52,895 nucleotides of DNA from Chthoniobacteraceae bacterium. GTDB lineage: Bacteria > Verrucomicrobiota > Verrucomicrobiia > Chthoniobacterales > Chthoniobacteraceae. Shown piece by piece: positions 16,709-25,058 of the stretch (positions are counted from its first letter, which is position 1; every line of letters begins with the position of its first letter). The position numbers and the translations under genes are program-made. The DNA lies in assembly GCA_947449735.1 (NCBI GenBank), contig CANFTB010000034.1, forward strand, positions 1-52,895. The letters are read 5' to 3'. A model generated the notes under the pieces. It saw only the letters and a list, made by a program, of their open reading frames with translations, was not told where the DNA came from and did not search any database.

Positions 16709-17251
16709 TTACAAGGCGAGGACTTGGTGAACCGCGGCAAGGATGTCGGTCGTCTCTGCCAGGCGGCCCGTGCCTTCGTAGCCGCAGGCCAGCAGCCCAT
16801 CGGCGGGCCCGCAGAAGCGCACGCCGCGGGATTTGAGCGTGTCCACGTTTTGGACTGTGGCGGGATGGTTCCACATGTTTCCGTTCATTGCGGGGGCGAT
16901 GAGGATCGGTGCGCGGGTGGCCAGTGCGATCTCCGCGAGGGGATGGCCTGCGAGGCCGAGAGCGAGTTCGGCGATGATGTTTGCAGAAGCAGGCGCGATG
17001 AGCAGAAGCGAGGCGCGGTCTGCGAGGTCGATGTGGACAGGCTTCCAGTCGGGGCGCTGGGCGGAGGAAGCGCATACCACTTCGTTTCTGGAAAGCGTTT
17101 GCAGGGTGAGCGGCGTGATGAAGCGCTCGGCGGCGGCGGTCATCACCACATGCACTTCGAGCGCGTCGCGCACCAGCTTGCTTGCGAGGTCCGCGGCCTT
17201 GTAGGCCGCAATGGAACCCGTCACGCCTAGGATGACCGTGGGGCGACTCAT
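16709..17251 (-). CDS. coaC: Phosphopantothenoylcysteine decarboxylase (CoaC only)
   Basis: An FMN-dependent decarboxylase in coenzyme A synthesis. At 180 residues it covers only the CoaC half of the usual bifunctional CoaBC. Visible are LGVTGSIAAYKAADL, the active-site PAMNGNMW and the flap LACGYEGTGRL with its catalytic Cys. No CoaB (ligase) domain follows: the next gene in the block is suhB. Its start overlaps the gmk stop (ATGA), so the two are translationally coupled. Confidence 0.93.
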   Translation of the reverse strand: MSRPTVILGVTGSIAAYKAADLASKLVRDALEVHVVMTAAAERFITPLTLQTLSRNEVVCASSAQRPDWKPVHIDLADRASLLLIAPASANIIAELALGLAGHPLAEIALATRAPILIAPAMNGNMWNHPATVQNVDTLKSRGVRFCGPADGLLACGYEGTGRLAETTDILAAVHQVLAL

Positions 17252-17889
17252 TGCGCGTCTCCCGAGGGATGCAACCGGGTGATACGGCGCCTTTCGGTTT
17301 CCATCAGCGCCCGGAAACGGGACTGGTCTTCTTCAGCCGAGCCGCTCAAGAGCAGGTACTTGTATTCACGCCAGCGTTCCAGCTCGAGCGAGGCGTTGCG
17401 CAGGCGGAGCGCCAGTTGTTCCGCGTTTTCAGTGCCGCGCTTGAGCAGGCGCTGTGTGAGAATCTCCATGCTGGGAGGCGTGAGGAAAACATCCACAAGG
17501 GCGTCCGTGATTTCGGCGTCACCGCATTCACGGATGGTGCGCGCACCCTGCACATCGACATCGACGAGCACATCGGTTCCGGCGGCTAGGTGCTTTTTGA
17601 TCGCGTCCTTGCGCGTGCCGTAAAAGTTCCCGTGTACCTCGGCCCATTCCAAAAGATTGGCACGCTGGATCTCCTCTTCGAACTGATTACGGGAGAGAAA
17701 GTGGTAGTCGATGCCGTCCTGCTCCCCCGGTCGCGGAGCGCGGGTCGTGCAGGAAACGGAGTAGACGAAGTCCCCAAAGTGTCGCAGGCCGTTGAGGAGA
17801 GTGCTCTTTCCAGCGCCGGAAGGGGCGGAAACAACGAAAAGAATCCCGCTGCGCCGGGCGTGGAAGGGGAGGTTTGCAGGGGTGTTCAC
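17248..17889 (-). CDS. gmk: Guanylate kinase
   Basis: Phosphorylates GMP to GDP. P-loop SAPSGAGKST (21-30), GMP-binding SCTTRAPRPGEQDGIDYHF and YGTRKDAI, and the DVDVQGARTIR segment are all present. The GTG at 17889, four bases after the yicC stop, gives 213 residues, close to the family norm. An ATG at 17955 would overlap yicC and add 22 residues unlike other guanylate kinases. The yicC-gmk order is a widely conserved pairing. Confidence 0.95.
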   Translation of the reverse strand: MNTPANLPFHARRSGILFVVSAPSGAGKSTLLNGLRHFGDFVYSVSCTTRAPRPGEQDGIDYHFLSRNQFEEEIQRANLLEWAEVHGNFYGTRKDAIKKHLAAGTDVLVDVDVQGARTIRECGDAEITDALVDVFLTPPSMEILTQRLLKRGTENAEQLALRLRNASLELERWREYKYLLLSGSAEEDQSRFRALMETERRRITRLHPSGDAQ

Positions 17890-17893
17890 TGGA

Positions 17894-18769
17894 TTATTCG
17901 ATATTTTGAACCTGCTCCCGGATTTTTTCCAATTCAGCTTTTGCCTCAACGACACGGTGCGAGATTGGCGCGTCGTTGGACTTTACGCTTAGCGTGTTCA
18001 GCTCCCTTGCGATTTCCTGTGTTAGAAACTCCAGGGTGCGGCCGACCGGGGTCGCGTTTTGCTGCAGCTTCTCCATCTGGGAGAAATGGCTCTCCAGCCT
18101 GGTCAGTTCTTCGCTGATGTCGCAGCGGTCGGCGTAAAGGGCGAGTTCGCGCAGCACGCGTTCGTCGTTCACATCGATGGAGAGTTCGGCCGCCTGGAGG
18201 CGTTCCATGAGTTGCCTCCGGTACTGCCGGGGAATTTCGGGAGCGCGCTCTCGGATGAAGTGCGCGGCCTCCCTGAGCGCGGCAAGGCGGGCCGCGAGGT
18301 CCTTGGAAAGGGCGTCGCCTTCGGCCTCGCGCATGAACACGAGGGCGTCGAGCGCTTCATCGAGCGCCCTTTCAACGGCGGGCCAGGCAGTCTCGGGATC
18401 TGCATCCTGGCCGGGTGTGAGCAGCACTCCGGGCACGCGCAGCAGCGCGTCGAGAGTGAGGCCGCCTTCCAGGCCCAACTGCTTCTGCAGGCGGCGCATG
18501 GATTCCGAATATGCCAGCGCAAGCTCCTCGTTGATGACCTGCGTTGCGGACGCGCCGCCGTCCGGCATGAGCGCGACGGTGATTGCGAGCCGTCCCCTGG
18601 AGACGCGTGAAAGGGCGCGTTCCTTGATTCTGCTTTCGAGCGGAAGAAGGGCTCGCGGAACGCTCAGGGCGATGTCGACATGCTTCCGGTTTACGGAATG
18701 CAGTTCGACGCTGAAGCGCACCCCGCTGGAGGCTGCCTCGGCCCGTCCGTAACCGGTCATGCTGCGCAT
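17894..18769 (-). CDS. yicC: YicC family endoribonuclease
   Basis: A 291-residue protein with the unmistakable MRSMTGYGRAEA start and SVNRKHVDI motif, plus the C-terminal LEFLTQEIARELNTLSVKSND and VVEAKAELEKIREQVQNIE. YicC of E. coli has been described as an endoribonuclease involved in small-RNA turnover. It sits 14 bp after the trpB stop and directly before gmk, so it is probably part of the same transcript. Confidence 0.95.
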   Translation of the reverse strand: MRSMTGYGRAEAASSGVRFSVELHSVNRKHVDIALSVPRALLPLESRIKERALSRVSRGRLAITVALMPDGGASATQVINEELALAYSESMRRLQKQLGLEGGLTLDALLRVPGVLLTPGQDADPETAWPAVERALDEALDALVFMREAEGDALSKDLAARLAALREAAHFIRERAPEIPRQYRRQLMERLQAAELSIDVNDERVLRELALYADRCDISEELTRLESHFSQMEKLQQNATPVGRTLEFLTQEIARELNTLSVKSNDAPISHRVVEAKAELEKIREQVQNIE

Positions 18770-18783
18770 TGCGTTGGGATCGT

Positions 18784-19980
18784 TTAGTGGAGGAGCAGCG
18801 CGGCCGCCTGGGCAACGTCCTTGTCACCCCTGCCGGAAAGGTTGGCGACGAGGATTTTGGACGGGTCGAGCGCGGGGGCCGCCTTCAGCACGTGGGCAAC
18901 AGCGTGCGCTGTCTCAAGTGCCGGAATGATGCCCTCGGTTTGGGAAAGGTGCTGGAATGCTGAGAGGGCCTCGTCGTCCGTTGCGAATGCATAGTCGATG
19001 CGGCCCTGGTCGCGGAGGTAGGCGTGCTCTGGTCCGATGGCGGCATAGTCCAGTCCGGCCGACACGGAGTGGGTGAGCTGGATTTGGCCGTCGTCGTCGG
19101 TAAGCAGGTAGGTTCGGGTCCCCTGCAGGACGCCGAGTTTTCCGCCTTCGAAGCGGGCGGCGTGTTCGCCCTGTTTGATGCCGCGCCCACCAGCTTCGAC
19201 GCCCACCATTTTGACGCCTTCGTCGTTGAGAAAGGGCCAGAAGAGGCCGATCGCATTGCTCCCGCCGCCGACGCAGGCGACGAGCAGGTCGGGGAGGCGG
19301 CCTTCGCGCTCCATCACCTGGCGGCGGGTTTCCTCCCCGATCACGCGGTGGAAGTCCCTTACGATCATGGGATAGGGATGCGATCCGAGGGCCGATCCGA
19401 GGATGTAGTGCGTGGTGCGGACGTTGGTCACCCAGTCCCGCATGGCTTCGTTGATGGCCTCCTTCAAAGTGGCCTGGCCGGCCGTCACGCCGACCACCTT
19501 GGCGCCCAGAAAACGCATGCGTGCCACGTTGAGCGCCTGCCGTTCCATGTCGACGGCCCCCATATAAATCACGCACTCCAGTCCTGCCCGTGCGCAGACG
19601 GTGGCCGTCGCCACGCCGTGCTGTCCCGCGCCGGTCTCGGCGATGATGCGTTTTTTACCCATGCGCTTGGCGAGGATGATCTGGCCGAGCGCGTTATTGA
19701 TCTTGTGCGCGCCGGTGTGGAGGAGATCCTCGCGCTTGAAGTAAATTTTGGCGCCGCCCAGTTCGCGGGTGAGGCGTTCCGCAAAGTAAAGCGGCGTGGG
19801 GCGGCCGGCGAAGTCCTTGAGGGTGGCGGCGAGTTCTTCCTGAAAGGTTTTGTCCTCACGCGCTTTCGCATACTCCTCCGCGAGCGTTTTGAGCGCGTCC
19901 ATGAGAGTCTCTGGGACAAACATGCCGCCATACGGACCGAAGTGGCCGTGCCGGTCGGGAAGAGTTTGGAGGTCGATCAT
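18784..19980 (-). CDS. trpB: Tryptophan synthase beta chain
   Basis: Joins indole and serine to make tryptophan. PLP binds Lys93 in [13 protein letters not shown]; the phosphate loop [10 protein letters not shown] and the GPEHAYLRD segment are clear. At 398 residues it is a standard TrpB1. trpA is not adjacent; the gene instead leads a block with yicC, gmk, coaC, suhB, ispF and cysS. The ATG at 19980 matches homologues. The promoter lies so close that the mRNA may be leaderless, which fits the lack of a Shine-Dalgarno sequence. Confidence 0.96.
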   Translation of the reverse strand: MIDLQTLPDRHGHFGPYGGMFVPETLMDALKTLAEEYAKAREDKTFQEELAATLKDFAGRPTPLYFAERLTRELGGAKIYFKREDLLHTGAHKINNALGQIILAKRMGKKRIIAETGAGQHGVATATVCARAGLECVIYMGAVDMERQALNVARMRFLGAKVVGVTAGQATLKEAINEAMRDWVTNVRTTHYILGSALGSHPYPMIVRDFHRVIGEETRRQVMEREGRLPDLLVACVGGGSNAIGLFWPFLNDEGVKMVGVEAGGRGIKQGEHAARFEGGKLGVLQGTRTYLLTDDDGQIQLTHSVSAGLDYAAIGPEHAYLRDQGRIDYAFATDDEALSAFQHLSQTEGIIPALETAHAVAHVLKAAPALDPSKILVANLSGRGDKDVAQAAALLLH

Positions 19981-19985
19981 GGCTG

Positions 19986-20015
19986 AGACTAGGAAAGGAA
20001 CCGCCCCGCTGCCAA
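19986..20015 (-). promoter_or_regulatory. Candidate promoter for trpB
   Basis: On the minus strand TTGGCA (20010-20015), 18 bp, TAGTCT (19986-19991). The -10 ends 5 bases before the trpB ATG, placing the expected start of transcription on the start codon itself. Confidence 0.5.
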
Positions 20016-20051
20016 TGCAAACCGATGGAGGGGCGGAATGCCGCAATTCCT

Positions 20052-20079
20052 TTGCCCGGTGCCCGGATTGAACTAGCTT
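20052..20079 (+). promoter_or_regulatory. Candidate promoter for yqeY
   Basis: TTGCCC (20052-20057), 16 bp, TAGCTT (20074-20079), ending 8 bases before the ATG at 20088. It stands back to back with the trpB promoter, with about 36 bp between the two -35 elements. Confidence 0.5.
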
Positions 20080-20087
20080 CGGCTCCT

Positions 20088-20540
20088 ATGGATTTTCAGG
20101 AACGTATCGATTCGGACATCAAGGAGGCGATGAAGGCCCGGGACGCGGGCCGGCTCGGAGTGCTGCGGATGTTGAAGAGTTCTCTTAAAAATGCGGCGAT
20201 CGAGGCGGGCGGTGCGGATGTGCGTCTGGACGAAGGAGCGGCGCAGGCGGTTTTGAGAAAGGAGGCCAAGAAGCGCCAGGATTCCATCGAGGGTTTTGTG
20301 AAGGGCGGCAGGCAGGATCTCGCCGACAAGGAAAAAGAGGAACTGGTTGTTTTGGAGGCATATCTGCCAAAGCAGCTTACGGACGGGGAGTTGGACGCCA
20401 TGGTCTGCGAAGTCATTTCAACCCTCGGTGCAACCTCCAAGGCGCAAATGGGACAGGTGATGAAGGCCGCCACCGAGCGGGCCGCGGGCCGCGCCGACGG
20501 CCGCAAGCTGAGCGCCGCCGTGTCGTCCAAGCTGTCCTAG
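20088..20540 (+). CDS. yqeY: GatB/YqeY domain protein
   Basis: A 150-residue YqeY family protein, related to the tail domain of the GatB amidotransferase subunit. Typical motifs are LRMLKSSLKNAAIE, KEAKKRQDSIEGF, EEELVVLEAYLPKQL and the closing GQVMKAATERAAGRADGRKLSAAV. The cellular role is not settled, though a link with tRNA-dependent amidation is suspected from the domain. The ATG at 20088 matches homologues; an earlier in-frame ATG at 20025 lies upstream of the promoter candidate. Confidence 0.93.
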   Translation: MDFQERIDSDIKEAMKARDAGRLGVLRMLKSSLKNAAIEAGGADVRLDEGAAQAVLRKEAKKRQDSIEGFVKGGRQDLADKEKEELVVLEAYLPKQLTDGELDAMVCEVISTLGATSKAQMGQVMKAATERAAGRADGRKLSAAVSSKLS

Positions 20541-20567
20541 AATGTCGTGATTTCACCGTGGCGCGCC

Positions 20568-20595
20568 GGTTGGTTGGGTTGGTTGGTTGGGTTGG
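20568..20595 (+). other. G-tract run with TT spacers (G-quadruplex candidate)
   Basis: Between yqeY and ispD seven runs of two or three G are separated by TT (GGTTGGTTGGG type). Four such runs are enough for a two-tetrad quadruplex in single-stranded DNA or in the RNA leader of ispD. Confidence 0.6.
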
Positions 20596-20643
20596 TGCGG
20601 GCAAGCCGGGCCGGGGTTCCTCATTTAAAATAAACCGAAACAA

Positions 20644-21348
20644 ATGCACGCGATCATCGTTGCCGCCGGCGCATCCCGGCGCATGGGTTTTGACAAGCTG
20701 CTTGCCCCGCTGGCGGGGAGGTCTGTTCTCTGGCATTCGATTTTTGCCATGGCGAGCTGCCCCGAGGTGGACCGCCTGACAGTGGTGACCAGGGCCGATT
20801 TGGTGGAGGAAGTGGGGCTGCTGGCCCGGACCGCCGGGTACGGGAAGCCTGTGCATGTGGTGGAAGGCGGCGCGGAAAGGCATCTTTCGGTTTGGGCGGG
20901 GCTTGCCCTGGTGGACCCCGGCGACGCCTATGTGGCGGTTCATGATGCGGCGCGCCCGTTGGTAACGCCCGAGGCGGTTGCGGGGTGCCTCGAGCTGGCC
21001 CGGCAGCATGGCGCGGCTAGTTGTGCGGCGCCGGTCCCCGACACGCTGAAGCGGTTGGATGACGCCGGGCTGGTGGCGGGCAGTGTCGACCGCCAGGGGC
21101 TCTGGGCTATGCAGACGCCGCAGGTCTTTTCGCGGGAGCTCATTTGCGAAGCTTATGCGCGCCTTATTGGCGCCGGAGAGCTGGTGACGGACGAGGTTTC
21201 CGCCGTGGAGCGGCTCGGCACGTCAGTGGCGATTTACCACAATCAGGAGTGGAATTTTAAGATCACGTTTCCGAGGGACATCGGGCTCGCGGAGCACGTG
21301 CTTGCGGCCCGGGAAAGCCTCCCTGGGACCGTCGGAGGAATGGGTTGA
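20644..21348 (+). CDS. ispD: 2-C-methyl-D-erythritol 4-phosphate cytidylyltransferase
   Basis: Transfers CMP to methylerythritol phosphate in the MEP pathway. The CTP loop IIVAAGASRRMGFDK, GGAERHLSVWAGL, VAVHDAARPLVTP and the C-terminal TDEVSAVERLG are recognisable. GFDKLL replaces the more common PKQ stretch but keeps the lysine. The length of 234 is normal. The stop is 2 bases from the ATG of the M16 peptidase, so the two are likely co-expressed. Confidence 0.94.
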   Translation: MHAIIVAAGASRRMGFDKLLAPLAGRSVLWHSIFAMASCPEVDRLTVVTRADLVEEVGLLARTAGYGKPVHVVEGGAERHLSVWAGLALVDPGDAYVAVHDAARPLVTPEAVAGCLELARQHGAASCAAPVPDTLKRLDDAGLVAGSVDRQGLWAMQTPQVFSRELICEAYARLIGAGELVTDEVSAVERLGTSVAIYHNQEWNFKITFPRDIGLAEHVLAARESLPGTVGGMG

Positions 21349-21350
21349 GA

Positions 21351-22622
21351 ATGAAGCCGGCCTCGCAATACACTGTCACGACGCTCGGAAACGGGGCCCG
21401 CGTGGCCACAGCGTGGATGCCGCACATGCGGGGGACCAGCGTCGGCATATGGGCGGATGTCGGCGGCCGCCACGAAAAGCGCGACGAATGCGGGGTGGCC
21501 CATTTTCTGGAGCATCTTTTCTTCAAGGGAACCGCTTCCCGGTCAGCCCGCGAGCTTACGGCGGCGGTCGAAGGGGTGGGCGGTTATTTGAACGCTTACA
21601 CGACCGAAGACCACACCTGCTACTATGCGAAGGCGGATGCCTCACATTTTGCGACGGTCGCTGAGGTGCTGCTGGAGATGTATTTGGACGCGCAGTTCCC
21701 CGAAGGTGAAATGGAGAAGGAGCGGGAGGTTATTCGGGAGGAGATTCTTTCGCTGAAGGACTCCCCCTCGCAGTGGGCGGAGGATTTGCTTTCAGAGAGC
21801 CTCTGGCCACGGCACCCGCTCGGGCGGCCGCTGACGGGAACTTTGGAGAGCGTGGAGCGGATCACCCGGGGGCATTTGCTCGGGTTTCGAGAAAGGCATT
21901 ATACTGGCGTCAACACCCTCTTTACAGTGGCCGGGCCGGTTTCCCACGAGGAGGTGCTTCGGACCGTACGCAGGAGTCTCGAAAGGCTGCCGAGGGGGAA
22001 AAAGTCACGGCCGTCGGCCGTTGCGGGCCGTCCCTCTGAGGTGAGGGTCGCTGCCGAGGAGACTGGCCAGGCCCACCTGGCGCTGGGGTTTCACACGTGC
22101 AGCCGGACGGATCCCGGCCGTTTTGCCCTGCGGCTGCTCTCGGTGATGCTTGGGGAAAACATGAGCTCCCGCCTTTTCCAGACGTTGCGGGAACGGTTTG
22201 GGTATTGTTATTCCACTCAGAGTTCGGCGGTTGCCTTTGAGGAGTCGGGGGCGCTTTGTGTCTACACGGATCTGGATCCCGCGAAGCTGGCGCGGGCGGT
22301 GGCGGCGATCCGGCGGGAATGCGGCCGTTTCACCGCCAGAGAGCCCGGCAGAAACGAACTTCGGATGGCGGCCCAGTATGCGATCGGCCAGACGCGGCTT
22401 GCGCTGGACAGTTCCACGCAGCAGTCCAGTTGGATGGCGGAGTCGCTCATGGCGCTAGGGCGCGTGGTGGAACCGGCGGAGGTAGAAGGAGCGCTTCTGG
22501 CGGTGACGGGGGCGGAAGTGCATGCCTGTGCCAAAAAGGTTCTGTGTTTTGAGAAGGCGGGCGCGGCACTGGTTGGGCCGGGGGTTGGGGCGGAGGCGTT
22601 GGAGAAAATGGTGCGTTGGTGA
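21351..22622 (+). CDS. M16 family zinc peptidase
   Basis: A pitrilysin-family metallopeptidase. The inverted zinc motif HFLEH gives H51, E54 and H55, and the third ligand Glu lies in REVIREEI near residue 130. The C-terminal half holds the second M16 domain without zinc ligands but with the substrate-binding SSRLFQTLRERFGYCYS segment. At 423 residues it resembles the single-chain processing-peptidase-like members. I see no signal peptide, so it may act in the cytoplasm. It overlaps the end of ispD in transcription. Confidence 0.93.
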   Translation: MKPASQYTVTTLGNGARVATAWMPHMRGTSVGIWADVGGRHEKRDECGVAHFLEHLFFKGTASRSARELTAAVEGVGGYLNAYTTEDHTCYYAKADASHFATVAEVLLEMYLDAQFPEGEMEKEREVIREEILSLKDSPSQWAEDLLSESLWPRHPLGRPLTGTLESVERITRGHLLGFRERHYTGVNTLFTVAGPVSHEEVLRTVRRSLERLPRGKKSRPSAVAGRPSEVRVAAEETGQAHLALGFHTCSRTDPGRFALRLLSVMLGENMSSRLFQTLRERFGYCYSTQSSAVAFEESGALCVYTDLDPAKLARAVAAIRRECGRFTAREPGRNELRMAAQYAIGQTRLALDSSTQQSSWMAESLMALGRVVEPAEVEGALLAVTGAEVHACAKKVLCFEKAGAALVGPGVGAEALEKMVRW

Positions 22623-22747
22623 CCGGAAGGAGACTTTTTTGTGGGATTTTCAGCCCGTGCATTTGGTGTTCCGGGGTGGCGGCATCGCAATTTCGCAGAT
22701 TTGGGCATTTGCAAAATCGCTAGGAGGGTTATGCTCCCCCCCCGCTT

Positions 22748-22776
22748 TTGTGACATTTTCTTCTCAAATCTAGCCT
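22748..22776 (+). promoter_or_regulatory. Candidate promoter for tig
   Basis: TTGTGA (22748-22753), 17 bp, TAGCCT (22771-22776), about 33 bases before the tig start. Preceded by a run of C residues (22736-22743). Confidence 0.4.
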
Positions 22777-22809
22777 GATCCGTTTCACTTTCCGCCCTGT
22801 TTTTGAACT

Positions 22810-24117
22810 ATGAATGCCGTTGTTGAACCTCTTCCGAACTGCCTTGCCACCCTCCGCGTTGAGGTGGGGCCGGACCGCGTCAAGTCCACCCGTGAAACGC
22901 TGGTGCACGAATTGTTGAAGGACGCCCGGATCCCCGGGTTCCGTCCCGGAAAAGCCCCCCGTGCGGTGGTTGAAAAGCGCTTTCAGAAGCAGCTCTCCGA
23001 GGATTTGGAATCTCGGGTGCTCAACGAGGGGATTCAGGAAGCCATCAAGGAGAAGAGCCTGCGCGTGCTGCAGGTACAGAACGTGGACGATGTACGTTTG
23101 GAGGCCGACGCGTTCTCCTTCTCGGCCACGCTCGTGATGGTTCCCGAGTTTGAGCTGCCCCAGTACAAAGGCCTGGAAGTTTCTGTTCCTTCTGAAGTAG
23201 TGGAGGAAAAAGCGATCGACGAGGCGCTCGAAAGCCTCCGCGAACGCCAGGCCGACTTCGTCGACATCACGGAGGACCGCGGCGCCCAGATGGAAGATTT
23301 CGTGGTCGTCGACTACAAGGGAACCGTTGGAGGCCAGCCGGTGCATGATGTTTTCCCGAAGGTGGGCAAGATCCTGTCCGAAAACGAGGGGTTCTGGTTG
23401 AGAATGACCGAACAATCCTTCTTTCCCGGATTTTGTGGGAACCTTGTGGGCGCCCAGATTTCCGAGGTGCGTGAATTTCAGATCGACGTCCCTGCCGATT
23501 TCCCCGTGGAAGGCTTCGGCGGTCAGAAGCTCGATTACGTGGTGACGGTCAAGGAAATCAAAACCCGCGTGCTTCCCGAACTGAACGATGCTTTCGCCGG
23601 GGGCTTCCTCGAGGGAAAGACGCTTGCCGACCTGAGGGAAATCGTCCGCCAGGAACTCGACACCCGCCTCACGGCGGAGATTGACGGAAAGAAGCGGGAT
23701 CAGGTGATGGAGAAGCTTCTGGCCCAGGTCGAGTGCGAGTTGCCCGAGGACATGGCGCGCGCTGAGTCCAACCGGGTGCTGAGCGAGGTGGTGCAGGAAA
23801 ACCAGAGGCGCGGAGTGACCCAGGAGATGCTGCGCGAGAACGAAAAGGAACTGGTGGCGACCGCCTCGCAGACCGCCCGCAACCGCCTGAAGGGCTCCTT
23901 CATTCTGAGCCGGATCGCCGAGCAGGAAAAAATTGAGGTCGGCTACAACGAGGTGCTCGGCCGGATAGCGAGCATGGCCCGCTCCACGGACATGAGCATG
24001 GAGAAGGCCGTGAAAGAGGTTCGCCGTCGCCGGATGTTCCAGGAGATCGAGTCCGACATCCTCACGGCCAAGGCCCTTGATTTTGTGGTCTCCAACGCTA
24101 CGGTAACTGTGGCCTAG
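22810..24117 (+). CDS. tig: Trigger factor
   Basis: A ribosome-bound chaperone and peptidyl-prolyl isomerase. The N-terminal ribosome-binding domain has the signature GFRPGKAP in IPGFRPGKAPRAVVEKRF; an FKBP-type domain follows (about 150-245, DFVVVDYKGTVGG to VTVKEIK), then the helical C-terminal arm domain. At 435 residues it is full length. It opens the tig-clpP-clpX cluster, the commonest arrangement of these three genes in bacteria. Confidence 0.96.
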   Translation: MNAVVEPLPNCLATLRVEVGPDRVKSTRETLVHELLKDARIPGFRPGKAPRAVVEKRFQKQLSEDLESRVLNEGIQEAIKEKSLRVLQVQNVDDVRLEADAFSFSATLVMVPEFELPQYKGLEVSVPSEVVEEKAIDEALESLRERQADFVDITEDRGAQMEDFVVVDYKGTVGGQPVHDVFPKVGKILSENEGFWLRMTEQSFFPGFCGNLVGAQISEVREFQIDVPADFPVEGFGGQKLDYVVTVKEIKTRVLPELNDAFAGGFLEGKTLADLREIVRQELDTRLTAEIDGKKRDQVMEKLLAQVECELPEDMARAESNRVLSEVVQENQRRGVTQEMLRENEKELVATASQTARNRLKGSFILSRIAEQEKIEVGYNEVLGRIASMARSTDMSMEKAVKEVRRRRMFQEIESDILTAKALDFVVSNATVTVA

Positions 24118-24160
24118 TCTGGACTGGGTTCTGGCGCGGCAGGGGCTGCGGGTGGGTGAA

Positions 24161-24170
24161 GTGCTAGAAT
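24161..24170 (+). promoter_or_regulatory. Extended -10 element upstream of clpP
   Basis: GTGCTAGAAT includes TGn before TAGAAT (24165-24170), an extended -10 form, 20 bases ahead of the clpP start. No -35 is visible at the right distance. Confidence 0.35.
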
Positions 24171-24190
24171 GTTTTTAGAGAATTAAAATT

Positions 24191-24910
24191 ATGTACGTAG
24201 AGAACTCAGGCGGCATCAAGGGGCCATTGGCCACGCATTATGTACCGTATGTTGTTGAGCAAACCGGACGGGGGGAGCGCTCTTATGACATTTATTCGCG
24301 TCTTCTGAAGGACCGCATCGTGTTCCTCGGCACCGGCGTCGACGACACTGTGGCGAACTCCGTGATTGCGCAGTTGTTGTTCCTGCAGATGGAAGACCCG
24401 AAGAAGGACATCCACCTGTACATCAACTCTCCGGGCGGCTCCGTCACCGCGGGGTTGGCGATTTACGACACCATGCAGTTCATGACTTGCGATGTGAACA
24501 CCTACTGCATCGGGATGGCGGCCAGCATGGGCGCGGTCCTGCTGGCGGCCGGCACGCGGGGCAAGCGGTTCGCGCTGCCCAACTCCGACATCATGATCCA
24601 CCAGGTCTCCGGCGGCGCCCAGGGCACTGCCAGCGACGTGGAGCGGACGGTGGAGTTCATGTTCAAGCTCAAGAAGCGCTTGATCCGGATTCTGGCCGAT
24701 CACACTGGTAAGACTGAGGAGCAGGTGAAATTTGACTCCGATCGCGATTACTACATGAGTGCCGAGGAGGCCAAGGAATACGGCTTGGTGGACGAGGTGG
24801 TGAAGAGCCGCAAAGAAATTCCCGGGCCTGTACGGAGCGAGAAGGCGGGAGAGAAATCACTTGATAAAGCGGGCGAAAAGGGCGACAGGCCTGAACCTGC
24901 AACCGAGTAG
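24191..24910 (+). CDS. clpP: ATP-dependent Clp protease proteolytic subunit
   Basis: Forms the barrel-shaped peptidase that works with ClpX. The catalytic triad is visible: Ser112 in GMAASMGAV, His137 in [10 protein letters not shown] and Asp186 in [12 protein letters not shown]. The last 40 residues, rich in Lys, Glu and Gly, are an extension beyond the usual ClpP end at about 200 and look disordered. It lies between tig and clpX on the same strand. Confidence 0.96.
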   Translation: MYVENSGGIKGPLATHYVPYVVEQTGRGERSYDIYSRLLKDRIVFLGTGVDDTVANSVIAQLLFLQMEDPKKDIHLYINSPGGSVTAGLAIYDTMQFMTCDVNTYCIGMAASMGAVLLAAGTRGKRFALPNSDIMIHQVSGGAQGTASDVERTVEFMFKLKKRLIRILADHTGKTEEQVKFDSDRDYYMSAEEAKEYGLVDEVVKSRKEIPGPVRSEKAGEKSLDKAGEKGDRPEPATE

Positions 24911-24923
24911 GACGCCGCCATTT

Positions 24924-24955
24924 CGGGAACCGCAGTCCATCCGGACCGGTTCCCG
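24924..24955. terminator. Strong hairpin between clpP and clpX
   Basis: CGGGAACCG pairs with CGGTTCCCG (9 bp) around an inner GTCC-ATCC-GGAC hairpin. There is no T-run, so it may be a processing or pausing hairpin rather than a full terminator, separating clpP from clpX expression. Confidence 0.45.
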
Positions 24956-25058
24956 GGACGGCTCCATCGGTAGAAGGACACCCCAAAACTCCGGCATCCC
25001 CGGTCAAACCCCGCCCACGAGACCCTGAACCAGCTGAAGAAAAGCGAACGATAAAACC

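Noticed and set aside
16635..17075. N-terminal extension of suhB
   Set aside because: The open frame overlaps coaC in another frame and the added sequence is Arg/Pro-rich shadow; MTDTQ at 16634 is the natural start.
19024..19986. Plus-strand open frame of 320 codons
   Set aside because: Antisense to trpB; no recognisable domain.
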